From: Scleropages formosus
Lineage: Eukaryota > Chordata > Actinopteri > Osteoglossiformes > Osteoglossidae
Length of the DNA: 64,000 bases
Assembly (NCBI RefSeq): GCF_900964775.1
Contig: NC_041807.1
Span: 33,780,013 to 33,844,012, forward strand
Reading direction: 5' to 3'
Shown here piece after piece: positions 39,826 to 51,835 of this stretch. How positions within the stretch are numbered: position 1 is the stretch's first letter; each line of letters starts with the position of its first letter. The translations under genes and the position numbers were made by a program. The notes beneath the pieces are model-generated. The model saw only the letters and a list, made by a program, of their open reading frames with translations. It did no database searches and was not told where the DNA came from.

Positions 39826-42800
39826 ATGATTCTTTGTGTTCAAGGGTAAGTTTTTCCTCTTTTTACGTGAATACACATTTATGTTCATGTATTTGTATTT
39901 GCGTATATAATAATGGATATGCAGATGTACGGTATTTTTATGTATGTATAATATAATATATGTATCACTCGTTCTGGGAACTGTCACTGTGACACTGTGT
40001 GTGTGAGAGACATGAAATAGGATACAAGTTTCGAGGTGTCTTAACAGCTCAGCTCAATCAATGTGAGGTCGTTGCTGTTGAGGATTTCTTTTTTTTTCCA
40101 TGATCTGATTATTTCAATGACTCTGCTGTGTCTTTTAAGTACTGCATATTGTAAGCACTTGTTTTTGTTAATATTTAAAGACAATGTGGCCACTGGAAGC
40201 TCTGTCAAGGTGTGAGAGAAGTGTCAAGTGACATCTTTCGGAGTCTTAGTGATGACTGCATAATTACTCTTTTTATCACTCTCTTGACCCCCGCACACTG
40301 CACACAAATAGTCTTAACTGCTCTGGTTTCCAGTTTCCTCATTGGGCTCTTTTCTGAAGAATAACGGGGGAACTCTGACAGCTGCAGGGTAAAACAAAGT
40401 TTATTTCTCATACTTTCCTCTGCGGTTCTTTCACAATGAATCAGTAGTTCCACGAAAAGTCCCGGGGACAGAAACCGTAAACACGCGCCCGTGGGTGGCG
40501 GAGGGATGGCCGCTCTCCAACCGCACCTTGACGCTTCACAAGGGCTGTCCTGGGTGCGAGCAGCGGCGTCGGGGTCAACCAGGTGGTGTCATCAACGGTG
40601 CTGCTGTCACAGATGTGGCACCGGGAGGAGTTGAAGCAGGACCTGTTGTGTGGTGAACCTTTTTGTCCCACAATTTATACAGGAACCTGTTTTATAATAT
40701 GTTGTACAGTAGGAATTTCTAATCCATCCATCCATCATCAGTGACCGCTTGTCCTGGTCAGGGTCACGTGGGTCTGGAGCCTATCCCGTAATCACTGGGA
40801 GCAAGACTGAGGAGGGTACACCCCTCAGACAGTAGGAATAACGCGTCATGAAAGCATCTGACACCCTGACGGTGCGGATTTGTGTTCCAGACGTATGACT
40901 TCAGCTTCACGCACCCTGACTTGTGTGTTTTTGCCACTCTGCCTTTTCTCCCTTAACAAGTGAATGAAAAGGTAAAGTGGGGGCGGCACGGTGGCACAGC
41001 AAGTAGCGCTGCTGTCTCACAGCGCCTGGGTGGTGCAAGAGGACGTGGGTGCGGTAACCTCCCCGTGTCTGTGTGGGTTTCCTCCGGGTGCTCTGGTTTC
41101 CTCCCACACTCCAAAGACATGCTGTTCAGGTTCCCCCATAGTGTGTGAGTGACAAAGAGAGTGTGTTCTGCTGATGTATGGATGAGTGACCCAGTGTAAG
41201 TAGTGTATCTAGCAGTGTAAGTCACCGCGGTGAATAAGGTGTGTGGGCTGGTAACACTACATAGAGTTCATCGGAAGTTGCTTTGGCAAAAAGCGTCTGC
41301 TAAGTGAATAAATGTAAATTTATCAGGACTTTTAACTCTGCACAACGCAGTCACAGTGTGACCCAGAAAAGTTGTTCATCTCATTGTCAAATCACCTGAG
41401 TTCTTTGGAAGCTCCTCTATAGGGAAGCGTTGTTTGCATGTGTGGGTGTAATTTTCCGTGACGTGCAGTTTAATTTCTATGTAATACACAGGGCTGACCT
41501 GCTGGCCACTGACAAGTCTCTTCATTAAATTTTGTAGGAATCTGAGAGCATTTGGTTTGTAGGGTTGTGTCTACCTAATTGACACACAATATAAATTGTA
41601 CCGTATATGTTTCGTATTGACTGCTGTGTGGTGTTTTTACTCCGGCATGCGGACACCTCCCATGCTGTGTATATGGTGTGGGCTGGTATGTAAGGAGAGA
41701 TGTGTGGTTTTTTTTTTTTTTTTTGAGTTTTGAGATAACTAGAGAAACTAGATCCCCGCGGAAAGAGCCGAACCCGGTTTCCAGGTAATTGGAGGGAGGA
41801 AGAGGGTGATCTGGGGCGAAGAGGTCTTCTGGTTTTAGGACATAAGCAAGGTGGAGGGAGGACCGCTGAGCTTCACTTGTGATCATCGGTGAGCGACAGA
41901 GGCAGAATGTGGAGCAGCAGTTCGGTGGAGTACACGTTTGTGGGTGGGCACAATCTTTGTACTCTGGATATGTAGACTCAGCTGGGCGCAGGTCAGTGAC
42001 CCGGTATTCCGAGATGTGAGAAACTTCTAGATTTTTTTTTTTTTTTTTTTCCCCCTTTCTCTGAAATGAAGACCTGTCTCTTAATTCGGATTTGAAGGTG
42101 TTTTCGCCGAGTCCTCGATGTTATGGATGGCGATGGTTAATCCGGTCCGATGAGGGTTGTTCTGCGGAGGCGGAGGAAACCTGTCGTTATTTCCGTTATA
42201 GCAGAAAAAGGCCTTTCTTTGTTTGGACGTGGAACTGGGTGTGCGTCCCAGGTTGCCCTGATGTCACCGCTTTGCATGTTTACAGTGAATTGTCTATCCT
42301 GCGTGGTGTCTCCATGGTGACCGCCTCTTCCTTCTTGCCTGCAGCCACAGAGCTCTTCTTCCGGCTCCCGGGACGGAAGCGGCTGCCATCGGCGCACGGT
42401 CAGACCCGCATCACGGGTTCCCCTCCCCTGCATCTCTGCACTGTGCACACAGCAGCCCCCCGCTGTGGGACCCCACGAAGGACCTGCTCTCCATCGCTCA
42501 GACGTTTCATTACCTGGATGTTTCAGGTATGGCAGGGCTGTCACATCCCTGGACACGTATAGTACGTATATGAATATCGTGTAAAGTTTACAAGAAGCTT
42601 AAGAAGCCGTATTCCTCAATGTGCCAGTCTTCGAGCTCACTACACCACCAGCTAATTTTATTAACTGCTGTGTCCCGCAGCGTTTAATCCTCTTAAAAGC
42701 AGCCAGTGTTAAAATGCTTTTCATGCAAAGCCATCTTGCAGTGTTACAAAATCAGTGATATGGAGTGGAACACACCTCCAGGGAGACTTACAAAATCACA

Positions 42801-43372
42801 TGGAGCTCTCTGGGTTTTGCAGAACATGACTGCAGTTGAGCAGCTTCCAAGTAGCTGAGCGGCAGGGAATGGAGCTGTTTGCTTGTGCCGTTGCAGGGTG
42901 GTACTGGGGGGCTGTGTCGGCCGGCGAGGCCCGCGCCGTGCTGCAGGACACCCAGGAGGGCACCTTCCTGGTGCGGGACAGCAGCCACCCGCTCTACATG
43001 CTGACCCTGTCCGTGAAAACGGGACGCGGCCCCACCAACGTGCGCATCGAGTACAGCCACGGCCAGTTCCGCCTGGACTCCAGCTCCTTGGCCAAGCCCC
43101 GGCTGCTGGCCTTCCCCGACGTGCCTAGCCTGGTGCAGCACTACGTGAAGTCCAACAGGGCGGAGGAGGACACGTCTACCCTGCCGCAGCCCGCGCCCAA
43201 GGAGAACGCCCTCCTGCTGAAGCTGGTCCGGCCGCTCCGCCGGCACCCGCCGTGCCCCTCTCTCCAGCACCTCGCCCGCCTTGCCATCAACCGCCTCACC
43301 ATGAGCTCAGAGCAGCTGCCCCTGCCACGCCCACTCTTACATTACCTGCAGGACTACCCTTTCCAGCTTTGA
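39826..43372 (+). CDS. cish: CISH, cytokine-inducible SH2 protein (SOCS family)
   Basis: Three coding exons, 39826-39845, 42345-42526 and 42897-43372, join to 225 aa (human 258). The tiny first exon encodes MILCVQG, nearly the human MVLCVQG, and is split from exon 2 by 2.5 kb. Exon 2 ends with [16 protein letters not shown]. Exon 3 holds the SH2 domain from WYWG at residue 69, with the phosphotyrosine-binding Arg94 in FLVRDSS and GPTNVRIEY. The C-terminal SOCS box ([13 protein letters not shown] to LQDYPFQL) recruits Elongin B/C and a cullin-5 ubiquitin ligase. CISH damps STAT5 signalling from cytokine receptors as a feedback inhibitor (family knowledge). It is shorter than human mainly in the linker between the SH2 domain and SOCS box and in the N-terminus. 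Exon 3 is GC-rich relative to its flanks. Confidence 0.96.
40978..41322 (+). mobile_element. SINE family C copy in CISH intron 1
   Basis: The head GGGGCGGCACGGTGGCACAG contains the A box. CTGTGTGGGTTTCCTCCGGG and CTCTGGTTTCCTCCCACAC form the conserved core. The tail is AAGCGTCTGCTAAGTGAATA. It is the best-preserved C copy here. Confidence 0.85.
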
Positions 43373-44672
43373 AGGCTCGCTGCAGTCGGCGTTCACCATG
43401 TACACACACCATTGCTGTGACCCCGTGGCACTGATGATGCTCTGGAACGACTGACCGCTGTCGAATGGGAACAATGTGAGGCGGATACCTGCGCGTAGGG
43501 CAGTACCATCCCGATACTGTCCGGAACATTCACGTGGAACATGTTGCATTCTGGGAAGTGTAGTCTCGCCCATAACTGAACGAACAAAGCGCCATGCTCT
43601 TGGGGGCTGGACCGTGGGCGACCTCTTGCTCCCAGTGTGCCAGACCCCTTCGTCTTGAATGAATTATTTTTCAGATTTTTTTTTTTTTTTTTTTTTCCTT
43701 TCAATTGGTTAGGATTCAAGTGATTTTCCATCCCACCGTGTGGGTGCTTGTATATAGTTCTTTATTTTCTAGTAAAAATATAAAATGAAATCGATCATTT
43801 GCTTTCTTCCTCATTTGCCCATTCCTGCGTCCAAATGCATTAGTGTAGTCTTATAATCCGGTGCACGGAGGTGAAACATAAATACTGGCGGTATTGCAAC
43901 GTGTCTGCAGATCTGTTTGGCAGATACTTTTCTCCAGAGTGAAGTACAATCCATAGTACGCTGAATTACCAGCTTTAATGATGTCATATTTGTTCTGCCT
44001 GAATAATCAGAGCCATACAAAATGAAAAGTACAAATTGGGTGATTTAATAGTTGGGTTAAATAAAATGCGTTTCATGCACCCCCGACTACCCTATACAAA
44101 GCAGGAAAATACATGAGTAAACCCACCCACTTCAGAAGACCCACTTTAGAGAAACGCAGTAGCCTCGCCTCTTTCAACTTATTTTAGTTGAGTTTTGAAG
44201 AATATTATGTTAAACGTAAAACATACAGAATGGAGAAGTGTTACAGCATTAATGCCGAGAGATGAAGCAGTCATCTCCTGCCGCGTCCAGTGCTGTGGCA
44301 CATCTCAATCCTTTAGTATTGAAATATATTTCAACAGTTAACGTGCGAGTTTGTACCGTGCAGTCAGCTGTTGCAAGACAAAATGCACGAGAAATGCTGC
44401 AGAGAGCCCTGTGGTTTGCCTGCGGTTGCGCGCGGGGCGCTGCAGCTGTACGCCTGGCTGTGTGAGCGGCGCGCGCTGCTAGAGCGCCCTTTCGCTCACT
44501 GGTTCACAGGCTAAACACGCAGTTCCCGGAAAGCGCCAGATACTGGGAGGGACCATTCCAAGAAAGGCTTCTGTAATTACCTTCAGCCACACTGCACTCG
44601 ACTTCCAAGAACCAAACGTTAGAGAGGCTGGGGTGCCAGGCGAAGTCCTATGGGCGGGCTCTCTCGCTCGCT

Positions 44673-44713
<41 letters not shown>

Positions 44714-45852
44714 GCACGTACGCACGCACACAGCTGAGATGGTTAGGAAATACTCCAGCCCAGAGTTCTTTGGAAAGCTGAGCCTACATTAATCGCTGCA
44801 GGCGAAACCTAAACATACCTGCGAGTTTTGTGCATGACACAATAAATGTGAAAAGTGACGTGGGGACCGGGAGGAGGGGGGTGGGAACAATGTTGTGCTA
44901 ACAGCCGGAGTACGGCGGTCGAACTCCAGGGAAACGAAGAAAGAAAATTCCATATCGGGGATGCGCTATTTTTAATTAGATGGTTTCCAGCGAAACTAGG
45001 AGGACTAAAGTTTGACAGTGATTTAAGAAAGAACAACTGAAGAGCGTTACATAATGTTTGTCCCTCGCAGAGAAGAACGCAAAACACAGCTGAATAAATA
45101 AGAGATAAGAAGAATCGCTGCTCTGTTTCGCTGCTCCTCGCTACTCGAAGCCTGTTGTTCGCCGTAAACACGTTAACCTTCAACCCGCGCAACCCCACGA
45201 CAACAACGAGGCCAGAACTCGGGAACAAACGCTCAAAGACAGTGCGGCTGAGGTGCGACTCGATGTTTTTTCGGGTTATTTTTTAACGACTGACGTCGGC
45301 TCCGATGGAGCGTAGGCACCAAAACAAAAACCCGTCCCTGCCTCCGCCCCCCGTCAAGTGCCACGGGAACCCAGCCTTGCTTTTGGCTCTCGATTCTAGC
45401 ATAGCTGCTATGGCCCTGAACGCGGGGCAAAGTTCCGGGTTTCGCAGACTTCCTACACGGGGCCCCGAGGAGCCGGAAGAGCAGCAGTCCCCGGAGAAGG
45501 GAATCCTGACTCATCCGACCCTCCCAGTCTCCGTGTTGTCTTCAGTGCCCTGCTCCTTCTTTCTTCAAGACGCTGAAGCGTGGCCTAAGGGAAAGACAGC
45601 CTTTCAGTCCGTGACCAGGCACTGTGTAACTGTTCTTGGCCGCAAAAAGTACATTTGGTTTTCTTAAGACAGGCACACCGGCCTCTTTCGAGTATAGTTG
45701 GAATCCATCTGTTCTTTTTATTCAGCCAGAGAAGGCTCCGGTGAGCTAGTATGTAAAGTTGGCTAATATTTGAAACGTTACTTATATATAATGATTCCCT
45801 CTGTGATTTTTTTTGGAGAACAGTCCTACCAGTTAGACTTCTAAAAGTATTA
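43373..45852. other. CISH 3' UTR and intergenic DNA with two CpG-rich patches
   Basis: A T-run at 43676-43696 and AATAAA-like AT-rich DNA follow CISH. CpG-rich patches lie at about 44390-44520 and 45120-45500. The second holds an open frame (45305-45667, plus) without a recognisable domain. They may be promoter remnants or belong to an unannotated non-coding gene. Confidence 0.4.
44675..44711 (+). repeat. (CA)n microsatellite
   Basis: A perfect dinucleotide array of about 37 bp following a CTCT stretch. Confidence 0.95.
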
Positions 45853-46045
45853 CACACACCGCTTGTCCCAACGGGGTCGCGGGGAACCGGAGCCTACCCG
45901 GCAACACAGGGCGTAAGGCCGGAGGGGGAGGGGACACACCCAGGACGGGACGCCAGTCCGTCGCAAGGCACCCCAAGCGGGACTTGAACCCCAGACCCAC
46001 CGGAGAGCAGGGCTGTGGTCCAACCCACTGCGCCACCGCACCCCC
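45853..46045 (-). mobile_element. SINE family A copy with 13-bp target duplication
   Basis: TCTAAAAGTATTA lies at 45840-45852 and 46046-46058. On the minus strand it has the head GGGGGTGCGGTGGCGCAGTG, the B box GGGTTCAAGTCCC and a very short tail. Confidence 0.95.
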
Positions 46046-46132
46046 TCTAAAAGTATTACTTTTTTTTTTTAAATTTACTGACCTTGTTCCAACCCTCAAA
46101 CATGAACCCGATAAAAAGTAAACGTGATTTCA

Positions 46133-46275
46133 TTTACATTTATTTGTTTAGCTGGTGCTCTTCTCTACTTCCACTGATTCGCTCACTTATACAGCTGGGT
46201 AATTTTTACTGGAGAATTTAGGATAAGTTCCTTACTCGAGGCTGCTGGAGCAGGAGGAGGGATTCAAAAATAGGC
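46133..46275 (-). mobile_element. V-SINE-like relic
   Basis: Read on the minus strand it keeps TCCTAAATTCTCCAGTAAAA, TACCCAGCTGTATAAGTGAG and a reversed L2-like tail at 46133-46150. The head is lost. Confidence 0.55.
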
Positions 46276-46466
46276 CGACAGTAAACTGATGATAAACTTT
46301 TGTAAATTAAAACACATCAGACTTTCTTGAGAGGAGGGCAGATGAAGTGTTATTCTACCGACTGCCCTTCCAGCGTAAAATGCACAGCTATCAACTCTCC
46401 TGCTGCTGCGATCGTGCTCACGATGTCGCGTTGTTCCTGGAAGCGACTGCTCTGTGTGTCCGTATC

Positions 46467-48649
46467 TCACCTCCCCGTGACGTCGCGGTGCGTGCGAAGG
46501 TACCGCAAACCAGCCGCCGCATGTTCCTCCACGTACTGCCGGATCAAAGGGGGATGGCGAGGGTCCGTCTCCAGGTACGCCCTCCTGTCCGGGACCAGAC
46601 AGTTCCGTTAGTTCCTCGCATCCTTCGTTTGGATGAACGCCTCATGGAAAACCTGAACGTAACATATCGGGAAATTCTGTTCGCTGCTTGTGAAGGTGCG
46701 TCAGGACGCAGTCTTGGCTTTTTTGCACCCGAAAAACAAAAACCTGGGGACTAAGCCAAGGAGTGAGGTGTACCATGACACAAATCACAACCAGTACTGT
46801 ACGGTCCCACCCTCAATTACTGTATGGTCCTCGCCTAAATTACTGCATATGTCCTACCCTCAATTATGGAATGGCGCTACCCTCAATTACTGTATGATCA
46901 TCACATAAATTATTGCACGGTCCTACCCTTACTTACCATATGGCCCTAGGTGCCGATCTGCGTCTCGGGTTATAATCACACACCGGTGACAGTAATGACA
47001 CCGACTCACGCCAGATGAGCATAATTTGAATAAATGTGGAAAAACGAGGCTTTACGAGGCGACAAACAGTCGGCTTGCGAAGCCGTGAAACTTAACGCGG
47101 ACGGGATGTGCCGTTTCCTGCCCGGAGTGTTTTGCAGGCGGCGGGTACGGGTTAACGTAAAAGCCAGTTCTGCTAATGTTGTGAAGCATGTCAGCTGTGC
47201 ATCACCCCAGCGGAACGAAGAGCTATAGGGTAATCACGCAAACACGGCATGGCAACCGCGGCCGGTCCCGGCCGGGCCTCCGGGAACGCGCTGCGTTTCT
47301 GTGAAAATGCCTTGATTGAGTTCAGAGTCTGTTTCTGTGAACCAGCTCAGACTGCAGCTGGGAAAGCCTCTTAGCTGGATTAGGGTTTGAGCTGTCCTAT
47401 AAATAAAGCAGGAGAACAAAATGTGCTCTCTCACTTACAAGTCACTTCGCATGTCGGACAAACTGACAGGTCGACGGAATCGTGCGGAGTCGCACATCGC
47501 ACCCGTGTAGCCGTGTGCGCCCGTGTTCGTGCGATCCACAGAGACCGAAAACGCAGTAAGGCACACGGTCGTGCACCTGACACAGACACAGAGACGGGGC
47601 CGCGTTCCGATGCGATGACGTTATTTTACCCCCCGTCCTTCAGAAGGTGTGGTGCCAGAGTCAAAATCTGTTGTATAACCCGGAGTCCATCAGCACCCCC
47701 GTCCAGCGCGTCCGAGTCCTCAAACCTGGTGAGAAGAAGGAGTGGGTGGAGTCAGCGTGGCAAGGAGGAGGAGCTTTGGATGGCTAATCAGGTTAAGTGA
47801 TCCTGGGAGTTACTGAGCTTTGCCTACAGCACATCAGAGGATGTGTGCGTCTCTGTGCCCCTTGTCTCTCCGTGTCCATCTCCGCACCGAAACCTGTCAT
47901 TTTGGAGCTTGTTGAAAACAGCAAGCGAAGGCCATCGGGTGGCTTAGTCTGGGGCATGTGGGTCAAAGTGAGACATAACTGCTGAGCCATTTTTCCCAGA
48001 ATCCATCAGTGGAATTCAGCGATGCGTGCAGTGCTGCAGTTTTCACTCCAATCACACGAGCCTGCGAACACTAACCGATCCAGTCAGTGTACAACTGGCC
48101 AATCGAGGCAGCAGCCTCCGCCCTCAGTGCTGTTTCACAATCTTTCGCCGGTAAATACAGACTTAATTCTGCCAACTTAGTAAGACTAACCAGCAAAGCG
48201 TAATGACCACATACAGACTATGCTATGTGGAGGGAGGTTGCGGATGAAAGTACTTTGTGCTTTAAAATCTTGAAGTGTAATTGTGTAAACATGAGTCTCA
48301 CTTGAGGATTTCGGGTTCGAGAGCAGCCAGATCCTGAGAGAACACGTATGGAGGGTTGCTGACCAGGAGATCAACGGGACTCCAGTCCCTCAGAAGGTCC
48401 TCTGCATCTGAAGGAGAATCTGTAGTCACACAAAGCTTGTAGAAGAGTAAAGGCCGCAAACAACACACAGCCCACCGAAGAAGGAGCTTGTAGACTAACT
48501 GGCCAAAATGCACCTCTGACTTTCTGTCCTTCAGCATGTTCCGACACCTTCACCCCCACCACCATTACTGCCAGTGGAGTTATCTCTCTTTACTGAAATG
48601 CACCACTTTGTCACTTGCTTTAGATGTGTACACACTGCTATGCACTTCT

Positions 48650-48685
<36 letters not shown>

Positions 48686-49024
48686 CTGAAACCACTTGTC
48701 CCGAGCAAAGTCACGGCAAACCAGAGCCTAACCCGGCAGCCCAGGGCTCGAGGGGACACTTCCAGGACAGGACACCAGTCCGCCACAAGGCACCCCAAGC
48801 AGGACTCGAACCCCATATGTGCCAGAGAGCAGGACCCAGCCAAACCCGCCGCGTTGCCGCACCCCCCCGCTATGCACTTAATTCATATTAAACATCAGCC
48901 TTGTAACACTGTTGACAGCAATACTTTTAAGATCATATACAGACATTAAAAGAAGAGTCCTGCTGAAAGTGTAGGAGCGCAAGGCCTGCTGGGTGAGATG
49001 TGAGACGGATCACAAAATACTATG

Positions 49025-49071
<47 letters not shown>

Positions 49072-51109
49072 CGCGCTCATGTGGTCAGCAAAGTCATGCC
49101 GTTCCAACCTCATGTGACTTGAAAGTGGTGCTCCATTGCTATATGACCCCTTTAGCCCTTTATTATTTTATTGAAACACAAAGTCACCCTCCTACTCTGG
49201 AAAAGGGGGGGGGGGGGGGGGGAACGCACTACTTGTCTTAGTCCTTAAACTGTGCAAAACACATACAGATACTTATTTTGTGTGTGTGTTGCAACACTCT
49301 CTTTACATGTATAAACTACTATTAATCATTTGATTCCATGCATTTGCCTGCATCCACCCAATGTGTTAATTTAATTTAGTGTATAAAGTTTCTTCTTCTA
49401 CATTTCACTGGACATAGCTGGCTCACTTTCGAGCGGCTGTCTGTAATCCATACCGCCTGGTAAGACTGACACGTGTTACCGAGGCTGCCCAAATGTGACG
49501 CTTTCTACTAACATACGGCTCAGTGTTACATGCAGCTAATATAAAAAGTAAAAACAAACAAAAAAAAAAACAGCAGAAGCTGTGGTTTCAGAGGAGAAGT
49601 GAAATATAAAAGCATGTGCTGTTTAAAGATACTGAAGTGCAAACTGTTGTGTGAGATGTGGGGGAAAAAAAAAAACAAACAAACATTCTAACACTAGGGA
49701 AGTCTGAACCGAAGTCACAACCAAGCGCACGACTTCCTACAAGACTCAACTGACCAAATGAATAAGAGGAACAATCTCCACAGAGGAAGCCATCTATTTT
49801 ATAAGTGCCCTCTTATAGCACTAAGGGCTGAAGTCACCATCCCTACTAGACTCATGAACAAAAGGAGCCCTACAAAACTGTCCTTCTGTGAACAGCGAGT
49901 GTGCGTCGAGGCCACGGCATCCGTTCTGGCTGCTAACATTCAGGCTGTGGGTTTCATCATGTACTAATTTTGCCAAAGGATAACACATGGTTCACGTGTA
50001 CCTAAAAAAAACAGAAACGTTAACACCCGAGTCACAAATCTACTGACAGATCACAGGCTGTTTTGACAAATGTCGCACTGTGAAACTGTCTTTGCGATGA
50101 TCTCTATCTGCAGTTCTTACCGAGAATCATATCCATTTGGTGAACTTCCAGTCTATCTTGGAGCCTTAACCTGTTAAACACAAGACAGTCGATTCAACAG
50201 AAGCACAAACGCAATCAGAGTCACCTCATTCATCTCTCGATGCACACGCACGTTGCTCCAAACACACTTGCAGCTCACCGCACGCACGGCCTGGTTACGA
50301 CTGGCTGTGTGTCAATCTGGACTGTGGGATGCAGGGGCACAATTGATTAATTGAATGTCACACTTCCAGGAACTGCCAAAAAGTCGTGCCCTACATTCAC
50401 CGGACTCTCTGACTGTTGTGTAAGTGTCTGTGTGGCTGACTTGCTGGCTCTAGGGCACCATAACCTATGCCCAGAAAGTAATCACTGCCGACCAAGGCTT
50501 CAAAAACACCAAGGAATCACACAATGTGTGCTAAGGAACAGACTAGGCACTGGTCAACGGAAAGTAAACATCTGTATTTATTAACATACTGCTCGTGGAT
50601 CAAGAGTTACAGTTAAAAAGAAAAACCCGGAAAGCATGAAGAAACAAGTGGTCAGCATCAGTCTGGAATCATATTTCTTTCGTCTTGAAATATACAATAT
50701 CCTACCACAAGTGATGGGATGCCCTACGGATTGATTTTATAGCGGGGGCCACAAACAAGCGTAAGGAAGAAAATGACAGTGAAACTTTGCCGTGTCTTGC
50801 TCAGCCCCCAGCAGAACGTGGCCCTGAGAAGAAGCGGAACACCGAATGAGGGTAAGGCCAAAATGACCATATTCTGTAGTACGGCTTGCTAATGCTCCAA
50901 GAGGGGCGTTTTTATACTAGGAATTACCAAAAAGTAGTCCAGAGCACACCAAAATACATGGCATTAAGCCTGTAGGCATGCCAGCATTTCCTGGAATAAA
51001 CATATCTGGTATCCATTGGTAAAAGTGAGCTATTACTTTTGGTATGAGAGTTGGAGATGACTCCAACGGAACATAACAGTAATACGAGACAAAAATGAAA
51101 ACAATTTGA

Positions 51110-51140
<31 letters not shown>

Positions 51141-51790
51141 ATGATTGGGGAAACGGAAAACAAACACTTTCCACAGCTGTGACCTGTGACACAAACCACA
51201 CAAAGGAAGGGATGAGCGCAGATGTGCTGTAGTGCGGTTTTTAGCAGATACCTGTGTGCGTTTTCCCTGGTCAGAGCCACGGCGTCCCGACTCCTGTCCA
51301 CGGCTATGACTTGGAGCTGAGGAAGACCGAGAGGAAGCTCACCATCCGAACCACAGAGTGACTGCTCACGCTACCATCAGCGGTTTTGGACAAGGGATGC
51401 CGAGTGTCCTGCTTAATTCAGTTTCAGTTTCAGTTTCAGAACCGCTTGTCCCATACGGGGTCACGGGGAACCGGAGCCAACCCAGTAACACAGGGTGTAA
51501 GGCCGGAGGGGGAGGGGACGCACCCAGGACGGGACGCCAGTCTGCTGCAAGGCACCCCAAGTAGGACTCGAACCCCAGACCCACCGGAGAGCAGGACTGT
51601 GGTCCAACCCACTGCGCCACCGCGCCCCCATGTCCTGCTTAATTATACATGTAAATACGTTTTTTATGTTAATAGTAAAGCTATTGTGGTTTCAGAACAT
51701 TAATATTTAAATTTTATCAACTGACATTCATGCAAAGTACAAGAAACATTAGAGGCTGGATGCACTGGGTTGTTACTACTAAGATGCTGT

Positions 51791-51835
<45 letters not shown>

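Noticed and set aside
45305-45667. 120-aa plus-strand open frame in a CpG-rich patch between CISH and HEMK1
   Set aside because: No recognised homology, no ideal start context and no supporting splice structure; kept only as a note in the intergenic entry.
48574-48891. Direct-repeat clusters that could suggest a CRISPR array
   Set aside because: The repeats are CA microsatellites and dispersed SINEs in a vertebrate genome; there is no spacer-repeat periodicity.
51366-51620. Recurrent [10 protein letters not shown]-like open frames at several loci (24855, 29034, 45833, 51366)
   Set aside because: They are chance translations of SINE family A copies, not a protein family.
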